Assembly (NCBI RefSeq): GCF_030541005.1
Contig: NZ_JASSVM010000001.1
Coordinates: 124,001 to 188,000, forward strand
Direction of reading: 5' to 3'
Length of the DNA: 64,000 nucleotides
From: Marinobacter sp. SS5-14b
GTDB taxonomy: Bacteria > Pseudomonadota > Gammaproteobacteria > Pseudomonadales > Oleiphilaceae
The translations under genes were made by a program, and so were the position numbers. Below the pieces are notes generated by a model. The model made no database searches and was not told the DNA's origin. It saw only the letters and a program-made list of their open reading frames with translations. This document shows positions 29,874 through 38,869 of the stretch, one piece after another (position 1 is the stretch's first letter; each line of letters begins with the position of its first letter).

Positions 29874-30536
29874 TTGGCAATCCAGGCGCCATCAATGACA
29901 AAGCACAGTATTCTGAATACCCTCAGTGATCGCTTGCGCAGCGAGGCACTCGACGGCATAAGCACCATGCGTTTTCCAGCCGGGCAGGTGTTGTTCAGTG
30001 CCGGAGAGCATTGTCGTGGTTTGCCGTTGGTGTTGGGTGGCAGCATCAAGGTACAGATGACGGGGGCATCAGGGCACAGCATCGTGCTTTACCGGATGGG
30101 CCCGGATGATATCTGCACCCTGTCGATCGGCTGTCTGATGACCGGGCGGGGATATCGGGCCGAAGCGGTGGTTGAAGAAGAGTCGGAGGCCGCCATGGTC
30201 CCCAGAGGCCTGTTTGATCGGTTGATGGATCAGTCCGCCGAATTTCGCCTGGGCATTATGGAATCTTATGGCCGTCGCCTGGATGATCTGATGATGCTGG
30301 TTGAGGAAGTGGCCTTTCATCGAATGGATGAGCGGCTTGAAGAATGGTTGCAGGCCCGGGCGGGCCAGGGGCAAAAGTTGCTGACGATCACGCACCAGGA
30401 GTTGGCGGTGGAGCTTGGTACCGCGCGGGAGGTAGTCAGCCGACTACTGAAGGAGCTGGAGCGCAGGGGCAAGGTTCAGCTTGCGCGGGGAAAAATAGAC
30501 CTGTCGGGCTTGTCGAACTCTCTGATCCGCACCTGA
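29874..30536 (+). CDS. Crp/Fnr-family transcriptional regulator
   Basis: Cyclic-nucleotide-binding-like beta barrel (residues ~25-135; FPAGQVLFSAGEHCRGLPLVL) and C-terminal winged helix (THQELAVELGTAREVVSRLLKEL). It lacks the Fnr N-terminal Cys cluster, so it is not an oxygen-sensing Fe-S Fnr; CRP cAMP contacts are not evident either. TTG start with AGGAG 8 nt upstream; ATG 29895 would give a shorter product. The divergent DUF2892 gene suggests a nitric-oxide, sulfide or redox signal, as inference only. Confidence 0.88.
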   Translation: MAIQAPSMTKHSILNTLSDRLRSEALDGISTMRFPAGQVLFSAGEHCRGLPLVLGGSIKVQMTGASGHSIVLYRMGPDDICTLSIGCLMTGRGYRAEAVVEEESEAAMVPRGLFDRLMDQSAEFRLGIMESYGRRLDDLMMLVEEVAFHRMDERLEEWLQARAGQGQKLLTITHQELAVELGTAREVVSRLLKELERRGKVQLARGKIDLSGLSNSLIRT

Positions 30537-30545
30537 GCTTCTCAA

Positions 30546-31685
30546 TCAGGGGGTGCCGGAAAGGCGGTGGACAAGCCTTGCCAGCTGCTCCGACGACTGC
30601 TCCAGATTAAAATCAGCGCTTGCATAGGCCTGCTGGAGGTCCATCGGTGCGGGTGTAATAGAGAATGCCGCTGACAACCCCAGGTCATGCAGTTCGTTGA
30701 GATCGCCACCCAGCTTTCCGGCCAGGCCGATGGCTGGCACGCCGTATTTTTTTGCCAGAGCCGCGACGCCTGCCGGTGTCTTGCCAGAGGCGCTTTGCGC
30801 ATCGATCGATCCCTCCGCCGTAATCACCAGGTCGGCCTTCTTGATCTGGCCTTCCAGCTCCAGCGTTTCTATGACCAATTCAATGCCGGGACGGAGTTCT
30901 GCGCCAAGAATGCCAGCGGCCATGCCTCCGATGCCACCTGCGGCGCCGCTGCCGGGGAAGCCGGCTATGTCCAGGCCCTGTGCGTCGAGTAGCCGTGCGA
31001 AGTGCGCAAGATTATTGTCCAGCTCGGCAACCTGTGCAGCAGTGGCTCCCTTCTGCGGGCCAAACACGGCCGCCGCGCCATGGGGGCCAAGCAAAGGGTT
31101 AGTGACATCGCAGGCGACTATCAGGCGGACCCCGTCAAAGCGCTGGGCGGCCGGTTTGAGGTCCAGGCTGTGGAGCTTCGCAAGCCCCTGGCCCCCCGGG
31201 GGGATATCGTCGCCATGTTCGTCCAGCAACCGGGCGCCGAGTGCCTGTAACAGACCTGCGCCACCGTCCGTAGTGGCGCTGCCACCGAGCCCCATGATCA
31301 GGGTGGCCGGGTGATGTGCAAGTGCTGCGAGAAGCAGCTCGCCCGTGCCGAAACTGGAAGCCCTCATTGAGTCTCTTCTATGGGGCGGTACGCAGTGCAG
31401 GCCACTGCCTTCAGCTACCTCCACAATGGCTGTTTCACCATTTCCGATCAGACCGAAGTGGGCGGTCACGGGATCGCCCAGAGGGCCAGTGACGGATACA
31501 GACTGTAGCTGCCCCTGGCAGGCTCTTGTCAGTGCCACTGTGGTGCCTTCGCCGCCGTCCGCCAGGGGGATCTTGATCAGCTCATCGTCCGGAGCTGCCC
31601 TTTGCCAGCCACGGGCAATGGCGCTTGCCACCTCTTCGGCTGTCAGGCACTCCTTGAACGAATCCGGGGCGATAACAATGCGCAT
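30546..31685 (-). CDS. Glycerate kinase (GarK/GlxK family)
   Basis: Phosphorylates D-glycerate, most likely to 2-phosphoglycerate. Opens with MRIVIAPDSFKECLTAEEVA; contains GLGGSATTDGGAGLLQALG and AAGGIGGMAAG, both diagnostic. Start at 31685 gives 379 aa, the family length, and avoids 12 unrelated N-terminal residues of a longer frame. It converges with the Crp/Fnr gene, 9 nt apart, and has no obvious operon partner. Confidence 0.93.
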   Translation of the reverse strand: MRIVIAPDSFKECLTAEEVASAIARGWQRAAPDDELIKIPLADGGEGTTVALTRACQGQLQSVSVTGPLGDPVTAHFGLIGNGETAIVEVAEGSGLHCVPPHRRDSMRASSFGTGELLLAALAHHPATLIMGLGGSATTDGGAGLLQALGARLLDEHGDDIPPGGQGLAKLHSLDLKPAAQRFDGVRLIVACDVTNPLLGPHGAAAVFGPQKGATAAQVAELDNNLAHFARLLDAQGLDIAGFPGSGAAGGIGGMAAGILGAELRPGIELVIETLELEGQIKKADLVITAEGSIDAQSASGKTPAGVAALAKKYGVPAIGLAGKLGGDLNELHDLGLSAAFSITPAPMDLQQAYASADFNLEQSSEQLARLVHRLSGTP

Positions 31686-31724
31686 GCTAAAGGGCCACCC
31701 ATGTGGTCGGGGCTGAGGCATTCA

Positions 31725-32177
31725 TTATAGGCCCCGGTCTTTCACGCTTTCCATCACCACAAAGGTGCTGGTTTGCAATACGTGAGGCAGGCTCGATATC
31801 TGTTCCCCCAGTACCTGGCGGTACTCGGCCATATTCTTTGTTCGGATTTTCAGCAGGTAGTCAAAGTTGGCCGCCATCATATGACATTGCTCTACGGCAG
31901 AAATCTGCTTCACTGCAGTGTTGAAGGTGGCGAGTGCTTTGCTGCTGGTGTCATTCAGTGTGACCTGTGCAAACGCCACATGAGATAGCCCGAGTTTGGT
32001 CTGGTTGACCATGGCGCTGTAGCCGGTGATGTACCCGTGCTCCTCCAGTCGGCGCATGCGTACCTGGCAAGGCGTTTTAGACAGCCCGACCCGAGAGGCG
32101 AGGTCCGTCACCGTCATGCGGGCGTTTTTCTGCAGCTCCCGGATGATTGAATGGTCGATTCTGTCGAGATCCGGCAT
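31725..32177 (-). CDS. Lrp/AsnC-family regulator, divergent from putA
   Basis: 150-aa regulator with N-terminal HTH (VTDLASRVGLSKTPCQVRM) and the C-terminal RAM/ligand domain. Divergent placement beside putA (205-nt gap) is the arrangement of PutR-like activators of proline catabolism. This fits with the PutA here lacking its own DNA-binding domain. Ligand presumably proline; inferred. Confidence 0.92.
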   Translation of the reverse strand: MPDLDRIDHSIIRELQKNARMTVTDLASRVGLSKTPCQVRMRRLEEHGYITGYSAMVNQTKLGLSHVAFAQVTLNDTSSKALATFNTAVKQISAVEQCHMMAANFDYLLKIRTKNMAEYRQVLGEQISSLPHVLQTSTFVVMESVKDRGL

Positions 32178-32382
32178 GGCTGCTATCCTTTAATGTAAAG
32201 CGATCAGTTTGTTGTTGAGAGGCTGATGCGTCTGATTCTACCGATTTGGCAGGATTAGTGGTAATTCATCGCTGGCTAATAAAGGAAAATATTAAGGCAA
32301 AATGCCAATGAACAGGAAAATAGCATATTCCGCCTTGGCTTAGAATGCGGACAGCGTTAAAAATAATCAGGAGGGTAGCCCC

Positions 32383-35300
32383 ATGAGTTCACAGCAATCC
32401 GCGACGCCAGATATGAATGAGTTGCGCCACGCCATCCGCAGCAATTATCTGACGGACGAATATCAAGTAATTCACCGGCTGATTGCTGAAGCTCAGTTGT
32501 CGGACGACACCCGTAAGGCTATTTCCGCCCGGGCCGCAGACCTGGTTCGCAGCGTTCGAAACGGCGCGCGCCCGACCATTATGGAAAAATTCCTCGCCGA
32601 GTACGGGTTGACCACCAAAGAAGGTGTGGCATTGATGTGTCTCGCCGAGGCGTTACTTCGCGTACCGGACAACCTGACCATTCAGGACCTGATTGAAGAC
32701 AAGATCACCTCGGGCAACTGGGGCGCCCATGTGGGCAAGGCCAAATCCGGGCTGATCAACTCTGCCACCCTGGCGTTGCTGATGACCAGCAACCTGCTTA
32801 AAGACTCCGAGCGCCAGAGCGTGGGCGATACTCTGCGCAGGCTGGTCAAGCGTATGGGGGAGCCGGTGGTTCGCGTGGCCGCAGGCCAGGCTATGAAGGA
32901 AATGGGCCGGCAGTTTGTGCTGGGTAGAGACATTGAAGAAGCTCAGGACAATGGCAAGGCGCAAGAAGCGCAGGGGTATACCTACTCCTACGACATGCTG
33001 GGTGAGGCCGCCCGCACCGACGAAGATGCGGAGCGGTATTTCAAGGCGTACTCCGATGCCATCGACAGTATCAGCAAGCGCTGTGAAGGCGATGTGCGCA
33101 CCAACCCGGGTATTTCGGTCAAACTTTCGGCACTGCTGGCCCGTTATGAATATGGTCAGAAAGAGCGGGTAATGGACGAGCTGGTTCCTCGCGCTCTGAC
33201 TTTGGCCAAAAAAGCCGCTGCCGCTAACATGGGTTTCAATATTGATGCCGAAGAACAGGACCGGCTGGACCTGTCGCTCGACGTCATTGAAGCAGTTTTG
33301 TCCGCGCCCGAGCTTAAAGGCTGGGATGGCTTTGGCATTGTGGTTCAGGCCTTTGCCAAACGGGCGTCCCAGACTCTGGACTGGCTGTATGGGCTGGCGC
33401 AAAAGCTTGACCGTCGCATCATGGTGCGCCTGGTCAAGGGTGCTTACTGGGATGCGGAGATCAAGCGCGCACAGGTGATGGGCCTGACCGACTTCCCCGT
33501 GTTCACCCGTAAAGCCTGCAGTGACGTCTCCTATCTGGCCTGTACCCGTCAGTTGTTGGGCATGACAGACCGGATCTACCCGCAGTTTGCCACCCATAAC
33601 GCCCACTCTGTGTCTGCGGTACTGGAACTGGCGAAAGATCTGAGTCGTGACAAATTCGAATTTCAGCGCCTGCATGGCATGGGCGAGTCACTGCACGATC
33701 AGGTGCTGGAAGACAGCAAGGTGCCGTGCCGCATCTATGCGCCTGTGGGTGCCCACAAAGACCTGCTGGCCTATCTGGTTCGCCGCTTGTTGGAAAACGG
33801 TGCCAACAGCTCCTTTGTGAACCAGATTGTCGACACCAGCATCACGCCGGAGGAGATTGCCAAAGACCCGGTTGATGTCGTGGTTGGTCTTGGCAAAGAC
33901 ATTTCCAGTAAGGCGATCGTGCGCCCGGCCAACCTCTTCGGTGATCAGCGTCGTAATTCCAAAGGCTGGGATATTACCGACCCCGTCACGGTGGCCGAGC
34001 TCAACGAAGGGCGTGGTCGATACAAAACCCATCAGTGGCAGGGTGGCCCGGTGATGGCTGTTCCCGCTTCGAGTGATCAGGTGGTAGAGGTTCGCAACCC
34101 GGCCAATCCGGACGATCTGGTAGGTCGGATTACCTATGCGTCCGAAGCTGATGTCAGTGCTGCGCTGGATGCGGCTCAGGAGGGCTTTAGTCAGTGGTCA
34201 ACTGTTCCGGCGGAACAGCGGGCAGAGCTGATCCGCAAAGTGGGCGACCTGTACGAGGAGAATGTTCACGAATTATTCGCCCTGACCACCCGTGAAGCCG
34301 GCAAATCCTTGCTGGATGCCGTGGCGGAAATTCGCGAAGCCGTGGACTTCGCCATGTATTACGCCAACGAAGGCATTCGTTATAAGGATGCAGGCCAGGG
34401 CCGAGGTGTGATGTGCTGTATCTCGCCCTGGAACTTCCCGCTGGCTATCTTTACCGGCCAGATTCTGGCGAACCTGGCGGCCGGTAACGCCGTTGTGGCC
34501 AAACCCGCGGAGCAGACATCTTTACTGGCCGTGCGGGCGGTTGAGCTGATGCACGAAGCCGGCATTCCGAAAGAAGCAGTCCAGCTACTGCCGGGTGACG
34601 GTGGCACCGTGGGCGCTGCGTTAACCTCCGATTCACGGGTTGCGGGTGTGTGCTTCACCGGTGGCACTGACACCGCAAAACTGATCAACAAAGCCATGAC
34701 CGAGAACATGGCCCCCGATGCGCCGCTGGTGGCTGAAACGGGCGGTATGAACGCCATGATCGTGGATTCCACCGCGCTGCCGGAGCAGGTGGTGCGTGAT
34801 GTACTGGCGTCGTCGTTCCAGAGCGCCGGGCAGCGTTGCTCGGCGTTGCGAATGTTGTACGTGCAGAAAGACATTGCCGACAACCTGCTGGAAATGCTCT
34901 ACGGCGCCATGGAAGAACTCGGTATTGGCGATCCCTGGTTGCTGTCTACCGATGTGGGTCCGGTCATCGATGAAGAATCCCGCAAGAAGATCAACGACCA
35001 CTGCGCCAGGTTCGAGCAGCAGGGTAAGTTGCTGAAGAAGTTGCCGGTGCCCGAGAAAGGCCTGTTCGTCTCACCCGCTGTGCTCAAAGTGAGCGGCATC
35101 GAGGAGATGGAAGAGGAAATCTTTGGCCCGATTCTGCACGTGGCGACTTTCGAAGCGAAGGACATCGACAAGGTAGTGGATGCGGTGAATGCCAAGGGCT
35201 ATGGCCTGACGTTTGGCATTCACAGCCGGGTTGATCGCCGGATCGAGCACATTGCCAGCCGCATCAAGGTCGGTAACACCTACGTTAACCGCAACCAGAT

Positions 35301-36009
35301 CGGTGCCATTGTCGGCTCCCAGCCCTTTGGCGGTGAAGGTTTGTCAGGCACCGGCCCGAAAGCCGGCGGGCCGCAGTATGTGCGCCGCTTTATCAAAGGT
35401 GAGGTGGTTGAGAAAACCGCGGTTGAAGGCAAGGCCATAAACGCTGGCAAGGCGCAGAAGCTGATCGACCAAGTAGGTAAGATCGACGCGCCGATCGCCG
35501 AAGGGCGCCAGGAAATGCTCAAGGTGTTCTTCAACTACGTGCCGATTGCCCTGGATCTTGGCCACGAGGAAATGCCGGGGCCAACCGGAGAGCAAAACCA
35601 CCTGTCCTGCCATGCTCGCGGTGTTGTGCTTTGTTTGGGGCCGGATGCTGAATCAGCAATAGAACAGGCCAGCACGGCTCTGTCGCAAGGTAACAAGGTG
35701 GTCGTGGTGGCTCCGGGTGCTGAAAAGGCGCTGGCCGACGCCATCAAAGCAGGCTTGCCCGTGGTGGCCTGCGACGGTGTTCTGGAGCCAGAAGCACTTG
35801 CCACACTGCAAGGCTTTGAAGCCGTGGTCAGCGTCGCAGAAAAGCCCCTGCTCAAGCAGTATCGGCAGGCTCTGCTCAAGCGCGACGGTGCACTCTTGCC
35901 GATCATCAACGAGCACAAGCTGGACCAGCGCTACGTGATCGAACGGCACCTCTGCATCGACACCACCGCCGCCGGCGGCAACGCCAGCCTGATTGCTTCC
36001 TCGGAGTAA
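32383..36009 (+). CDS. putA: Bifunctional proline dehydrogenase / L-glutamate gamma-semialdehyde dehydrogenase
   Basis: Oxidises proline to glutamate in two steps at the membrane face. The PRODH barrel (about residues 150-480) has FGIVVQAFAKRASQTLDWL and RIMVRLVKGAYWDAEI. The aldehyde dehydrogenase domain (about 560-1000) has ISPWNFPLAIFTGQ and catalytic C819 in QSAGQRCSALR. A C-terminal domain ends RHLCIDTTAAGGNASL. At 1208 aa it lacks the ~50-residue ribbon-helix-helix repressor domain of the 1320-aa enteric form, so it should not autoregulate by DNA binding. AGGAGG precedes the ATG. Confidence 0.97.
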   Translation: MSSQQSATPDMNELRHAIRSNYLTDEYQVIHRLIAEAQLSDDTRKAISARAADLVRSVRNGARPTIMEKFLAEYGLTTKEGVALMCLAEALLRVPDNLTIQDLIEDKITSGNWGAHVGKAKSGLINSATLALLMTSNLLKDSERQSVGDTLRRLVKRMGEPVVRVAAGQAMKEMGRQFVLGRDIEEAQDNGKAQEAQGYTYSYDMLGEAARTDEDAERYFKAYSDAIDSISKRCEGDVRTNPGISVKLSALLARYEYGQKERVMDELVPRALTLAKKAAAANMGFNIDAEEQDRLDLSLDVIEAVLSAPELKGWDGFGIVVQAFAKRASQTLDWLYGLAQKLDRRIMVRLVKGAYWDAEIKRAQVMGLTDFPVFTRKACSDVSYLACTRQLLGMTDRIYPQFATHNAHSVSAVLELAKDLSRDKFEFQRLHGMGESLHDQVLEDSKVPCRIYAPVGAHKDLLAYLVRRLLENGANSSFVNQIVDTSITPEEIAKDPVDVVVGLGKDISSKAIVRPANLFGDQRRNSKGWDITDPVTVAELNEGRGRYKTHQWQGGPVMAVPASSDQVVEVRNPANPDDLVGRITYASEADVSAALDAAQEGFSQWSTVPAEQRAELIRKVGDLYEENVHELFALTTREAGKSLLDAVAEIREAVDFAMYYANEGIRYKDAGQGRGVMCCISPWNFPLAIFTGQILANLAAGNAVVAKPAEQTSLLAVRAVELMHEAGIPKEAVQLLPGDGGTVGAALTSDSRVAGVCFTGGTDTAKLINKAMTENMAPDAPLVAETGGMNAMIVDSTALPEQVVRDVLASSFQSAGQRCSALRMLYVQKDIADNLLEMLYGAMEELGIGDPWLLSTDVGPVIDEESRKKINDHCARFEQQGKLLKKLPVPEKGLFVSPAVLKVSGIEEMEEEIFGPILHVATFEAKDIDKVVDAVNAKGYGLTFGIHSRVDRRIEHIASRIKVGNTYVNRNQIGAIVGSQPFGGEGLSGTGPKAGGPQYVRRFIKGEVVEKTAVEGKAINAGKAQKLIDQVGKIDAPIAEGRQEMLKVFFNYVPIALDLGHEEMPGPTGEQNHLSCHARGVVLCLGPDAESAIEQASTALSQGNKVVVVAPGAEKALADAIKAGLPVVACDGVLEPEALATLQGFEAVVSVAEKPLLKQYRQALLKRDGALLPIINEHKLDQRYVIERHLCIDTTAAGGNASLIASSE

Positions 36010-36017
36010 AAGAAAAA

Positions 36018-36044
36018 CGGGGTCAGACCCGGGGTCTGACCCCG
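36018..36044. repeat. REP-like palindrome GGGGTCAGACCC / GGGTCTGACCCC
   Basis: CGGGGTCAGACCC (36018-36030), one G, then its exact reverse complement to 36044. It starts 8 nt after the putA stop. The same 11-nt unit recurs in tandem at 63617-63644. It could act as an mRNA 3' stabiliser; such units are often dispersed by REP-associated (RAYT) transposases. Confidence 0.75.
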
Positions 36045-36184
36045 GCCTGAAATGACAAGTCCCATACCCCTGTATTGTTCAGGCAAATTGAACGAAGGTT
36101 GCTGATCTCTCCGTTATCTTTTGCGTGATCGGGTGACTATAGTTTTAGCACCCACGAGTTTTCTCACCACAAGGATGAACGATT

Positions 36185-36748
36185 ATGTCGCTCAAGCTTC
36201 AGACGATTATTTGCAGCACCCGCCCAGGCCGGATAGGGCCTTCAATTGGCCGGTGGTTCAATGGCTTTGCCAACGAGCAGGGCGGCTTTGCCAGTGATCT
36301 GGTCGACCTGGCGGACTTCAACTTGCCGGTTTACGACGAGCCCAACCACCCCCGCATGCAAAAATACGAGCATGACCACACCAAAGCTTGGTCCGACAGT
36401 GTTGCCCAGGCCGATGCCTACGTGTTTGTGATCCCGGAATACAATTTTTGCCCACCGCCGTCGTTCATCAATGCACTGAACTACGTGTACAACGAATGGA
36501 ATTACAAGCCTTGTGGGTTTGTCAGCTACGGTGGCGTATCCGGGGGCCTGCGGTCGGCGCAGATGGCCAAGCAGCTGGTGACCACGGTGAAGATGATGCC
36601 CATGGTCGAAAGCGTGATGGTTCAGATGCCCTGGGAGCTACTGGATGACAATCGGAATTTTCAGGCGGGTGACCACCACACTGGATCGGCTTCAGCGATG
36701 CTCGAAGAAATGGCCAAGTGGGCCGGTGCCCTCAAGGCGATGAGGTAG
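36185..36748 (+). CDS. NADPH-dependent FMN reductase family protein
   Basis: Flavodoxin-like fold, 187 aa. The phosphate loop is ICSTRPGRIGPSIGRW near the N-terminus; the flavin-contact EYN motif reads PEYNFCPPPSFINALNY; YGGVSGGLRSAQ follows. Likely a quinone or azo/chromate-type reductase; the physiological acceptor is unknown. A hairpin lies after the stop. Confidence 0.9.
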   Translation: MSLKLQTIICSTRPGRIGPSIGRWFNGFANEQGGFASDLVDLADFNLPVYDEPNHPRMQKYEHDHTKAWSDSVAQADAYVFVIPEYNFCPPPSFINALNYVYNEWNYKPCGFVSYGGVSGGLRSAQMAKQLVTTVKMMPMVESVMVQMPWELLDDNRNFQAGDHHTGSASAMLEEMAKWAGALKAMR

Positions 36749-36762
36749 AGGGTATAGAAACA

Positions 36763-36794
36763 ACAAAGCCCGGACCGTTTGGTCCAGGCTTTGT
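36763..36794 (-). terminator. Terminator of tRNA-Pro (and possibly FMN reductase)
   Basis: ACAAAGCC-c-GGACC stem (36763-36776) with GGTCC-a-GGCTTTGT (36781-36794), loop GTTT. Read on the minus strand it ends GGCTTTGTTGTTTC, a T-rich tail 12 nt beyond the tRNA-Pro CCA. Confidence 0.7.
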
Positions 36795-36805
36795 GTAGGG
36801 AATTC

Positions 36806-36883
<78 letters not shown>

Positions 36884-36992
36884 AATCCGCAAGCCACGAT
36901 AAAACAGGTTTATCTCAGTGGCTTAGCGGGAGCGAAGTCTACACCAGCCCCCGGGAAAAATAAACAGGTGGTGGGCGTTTTTCTTGCCGAAA

Positions 36993-38636
36993 CTAGCGCA
37001 GTTTGGTTTCCCTCAGTTTCAATATGAACTCCGGCGGCTCGAAGGTATCTGGCTCGGCGTTTTCCCAGTATTTGTCAAACACCGTCAGCCCGGTTTTTCC
37101 TTCCAGCAAGGCTCCCGGCTCCAAAAAGGGGAACAGGTCCAGATAACTGTGCACTTCGGTTTTGGATACCCTGCGCACAATGTGCTCCGGCCCCAGTTCA
37201 GAGGGATGTTTCAGGCCGGAGGCTTCCAGCAGATTCTGCAGGGCATCCAGTGTGTTCTTGTGAAAGTTGTATACCCGCTCGCTTTTCAGAGGCACGTCCA
37301 GCTTGTTGCCTCGCCGAGGGTCCTGGGTAGCAATGCCGGAGGGGCAGCGCCCGGTGTGGCAATTCAGGGCCTGGATGCAGCCCAGGGCAAACATGTAGCC
37401 GCGGGCAGCGTTGCACCAGTCTGCACCCAGCGCCAGGGTGCGGGCGATGTTAAAGGCTGAGGTGATCTTGCCTGCAGCACCGATGGCGATGTCTTCACGC
37501 AGGTTGGTGCCAACCAGCGTGTTATGCACCAACAGTAACGCTTCCGTCATCGGCATGCCCAGCCGGTTGATAAACTCCAGCGGTGCCGCCCCGGTGCCAC
37601 CTTCGCCGCCATCCACCACGATAAAGTCGGGCTTCTTGCCAGTCGCCAGCATGGCTTTGACGATGGCGAACCATTCCCACGGGTGACCTATGGCAAGTTT
37701 GAAGCCCACAGGCTTGCCACCGGACAGCTCACGCAACTGCTCAATAAATTCAAGCAGTTCGATCGGGTTCGAAAACGCAGAATGGCTGGAGGGCGAGATG
37801 CAGTCTTCGCCGACCTCGACACCCCGGGCCTCGGCAATTTCCTGAGTGACTTTTTCGCCGGGCAGAATACCGCCATGGCCTGGTTTTGCTCCTTGAGATA
37901 GTTTGAGCTCTATCATTTTTACCTGCTCAAGGGCGGCATTTTTCTGGAACATATCGGGGTTGAAGCTGCCGTCCGGATGGCGACAGCCAAAATAGCCCGA
38001 ACCGATCTCCCATACCAGGTCGCCGCCCGGCTGCTGATGGTAGCGGGAGATAGAGCCCTCGCCGGTGTCGTGGTAGAAGTCGCCTTTCTTTGCGCCGGTG
38101 TTCAGGCTCAGGATGGCGTTGGCGGATAGCGAGCCAAAACTCATGGCCGAGATGTTGAAAACACTGGCGCTGTATGGCTTGTCGCAGTTTTTGCCAATCA
38201 GGATGCGGAAGTTGCTGTTAGTCAGTTTGGTGGGTGTCAGCGAGTGGTTCATCCACTCAAATCCTTCGTCATACATGCCCAACTGGGACCCGAACGGGCG
38301 CTTGTCGAGAACGTTTTTGGCGCGTTGATACACGATCGTGCGCTGCTCACGGGAGAACGGGCGCTCTTCGGTGTCGGACTGAATGAAGTACTGACGGATT
38401 TCCGGGCCTACAGATTCAAACAGATATCGGAAGTTCGCCATGATTGGGTAGTTGCGGCTGACTGTATGGCTGCGTTGCAGCAGATCCCGGGTGCCGAGGG
38501 CGGCCAGGGCCGCGAAAATTGCCGGGATGATGTAGCCGGAGCCAGCCCACAGGGTGATCGGCAGTGAGATGACCAGCCCGGCAACACTGATTGCGTAAGC
38601 GGTGTAGCGAAAAGGAAAGGTGGTGGTTTTTGCCAT
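36993..38636 (-). CDS. Membrane-anchored glutamate synthase-like FMN-binding protein
   Basis: 547-aa protein with the FMN/3Fe-4S barrel of glutamate synthase (about residues 100-520) but without the glutaminase domain or the C-terminal beta-helix. Seen: ISAMSFGSLSANAI, LSQGAKPGHGG, DGGEGGTGAAP, and the Fe-S Cys in CIQALNCHTGRCPSGIATQ. Two N-terminal hydrophobic segments (YAISVAGLVISLPITLW; IPAIFAALAAL) anchor it. YerD-like relatives exist in many bacteria with no settled function; the anchored form suggests a redox role at the membrane rather than ammonia assimilation. Confidence 0.9.
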   Translation of the reverse strand: MAKTTTFPFRYTAYAISVAGLVISLPITLWAGSGYIIPAIFAALAALGTRDLLQRSHTVSRNYPIMANFRYLFESVGPEIRQYFIQSDTEERPFSREQRTIVYQRAKNVLDKRPFGSQLGMYDEGFEWMNHSLTPTKLTNSNFRILIGKNCDKPYSASVFNISAMSFGSLSANAILSLNTGAKKGDFYHDTGEGSISRYHQQPGGDLVWEIGSGYFGCRHPDGSFNPDMFQKNAALEQVKMIELKLSQGAKPGHGGILPGEKVTQEIAEARGVEVGEDCISPSSHSAFSNPIELLEFIEQLRELSGGKPVGFKLAIGHPWEWFAIVKAMLATGKKPDFIVVDGGEGGTGAAPLEFINRLGMPMTEALLLVHNTLVGTNLREDIAIGAAGKITSAFNIARTLALGADWCNAARGYMFALGCIQALNCHTGRCPSGIATQDPRRGNKLDVPLKSERVYNFHKNTLDALQNLLEASGLKHPSELGPEHIVRRVSKTEVHSYLDLFPFLEPGALLEGKTGLTVFDKYWENAEPDTFEPPEFILKLRETKLR

Positions 38637-38869
38637 AGTTACCTCTGGTAGGCCGGAGCGCGTTGATGGCTGAAGTATACGTCACTAAATTTACGCTGTG
38701 TTTTCTGAAGCTGGTCTATGCTTATGTTTGTGGATGCGACATTTAACTTGCTTTGATGTTTTGAGCTCAAACTAATAAGATGACGCGCTTGTAACATTTG
38801 AAGGTCGGTTCACACGATCTGACACTCACGCAATATTCAGCAATCACACCAAAACCAGGAGGCTCCAAC

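Noticed and set aside
38798..38869. Upstream TTG start for the BCCT transporter
   Set aside because: No ribosome site, whereas GTG 38870 has AGGAGG at ideal spacing.
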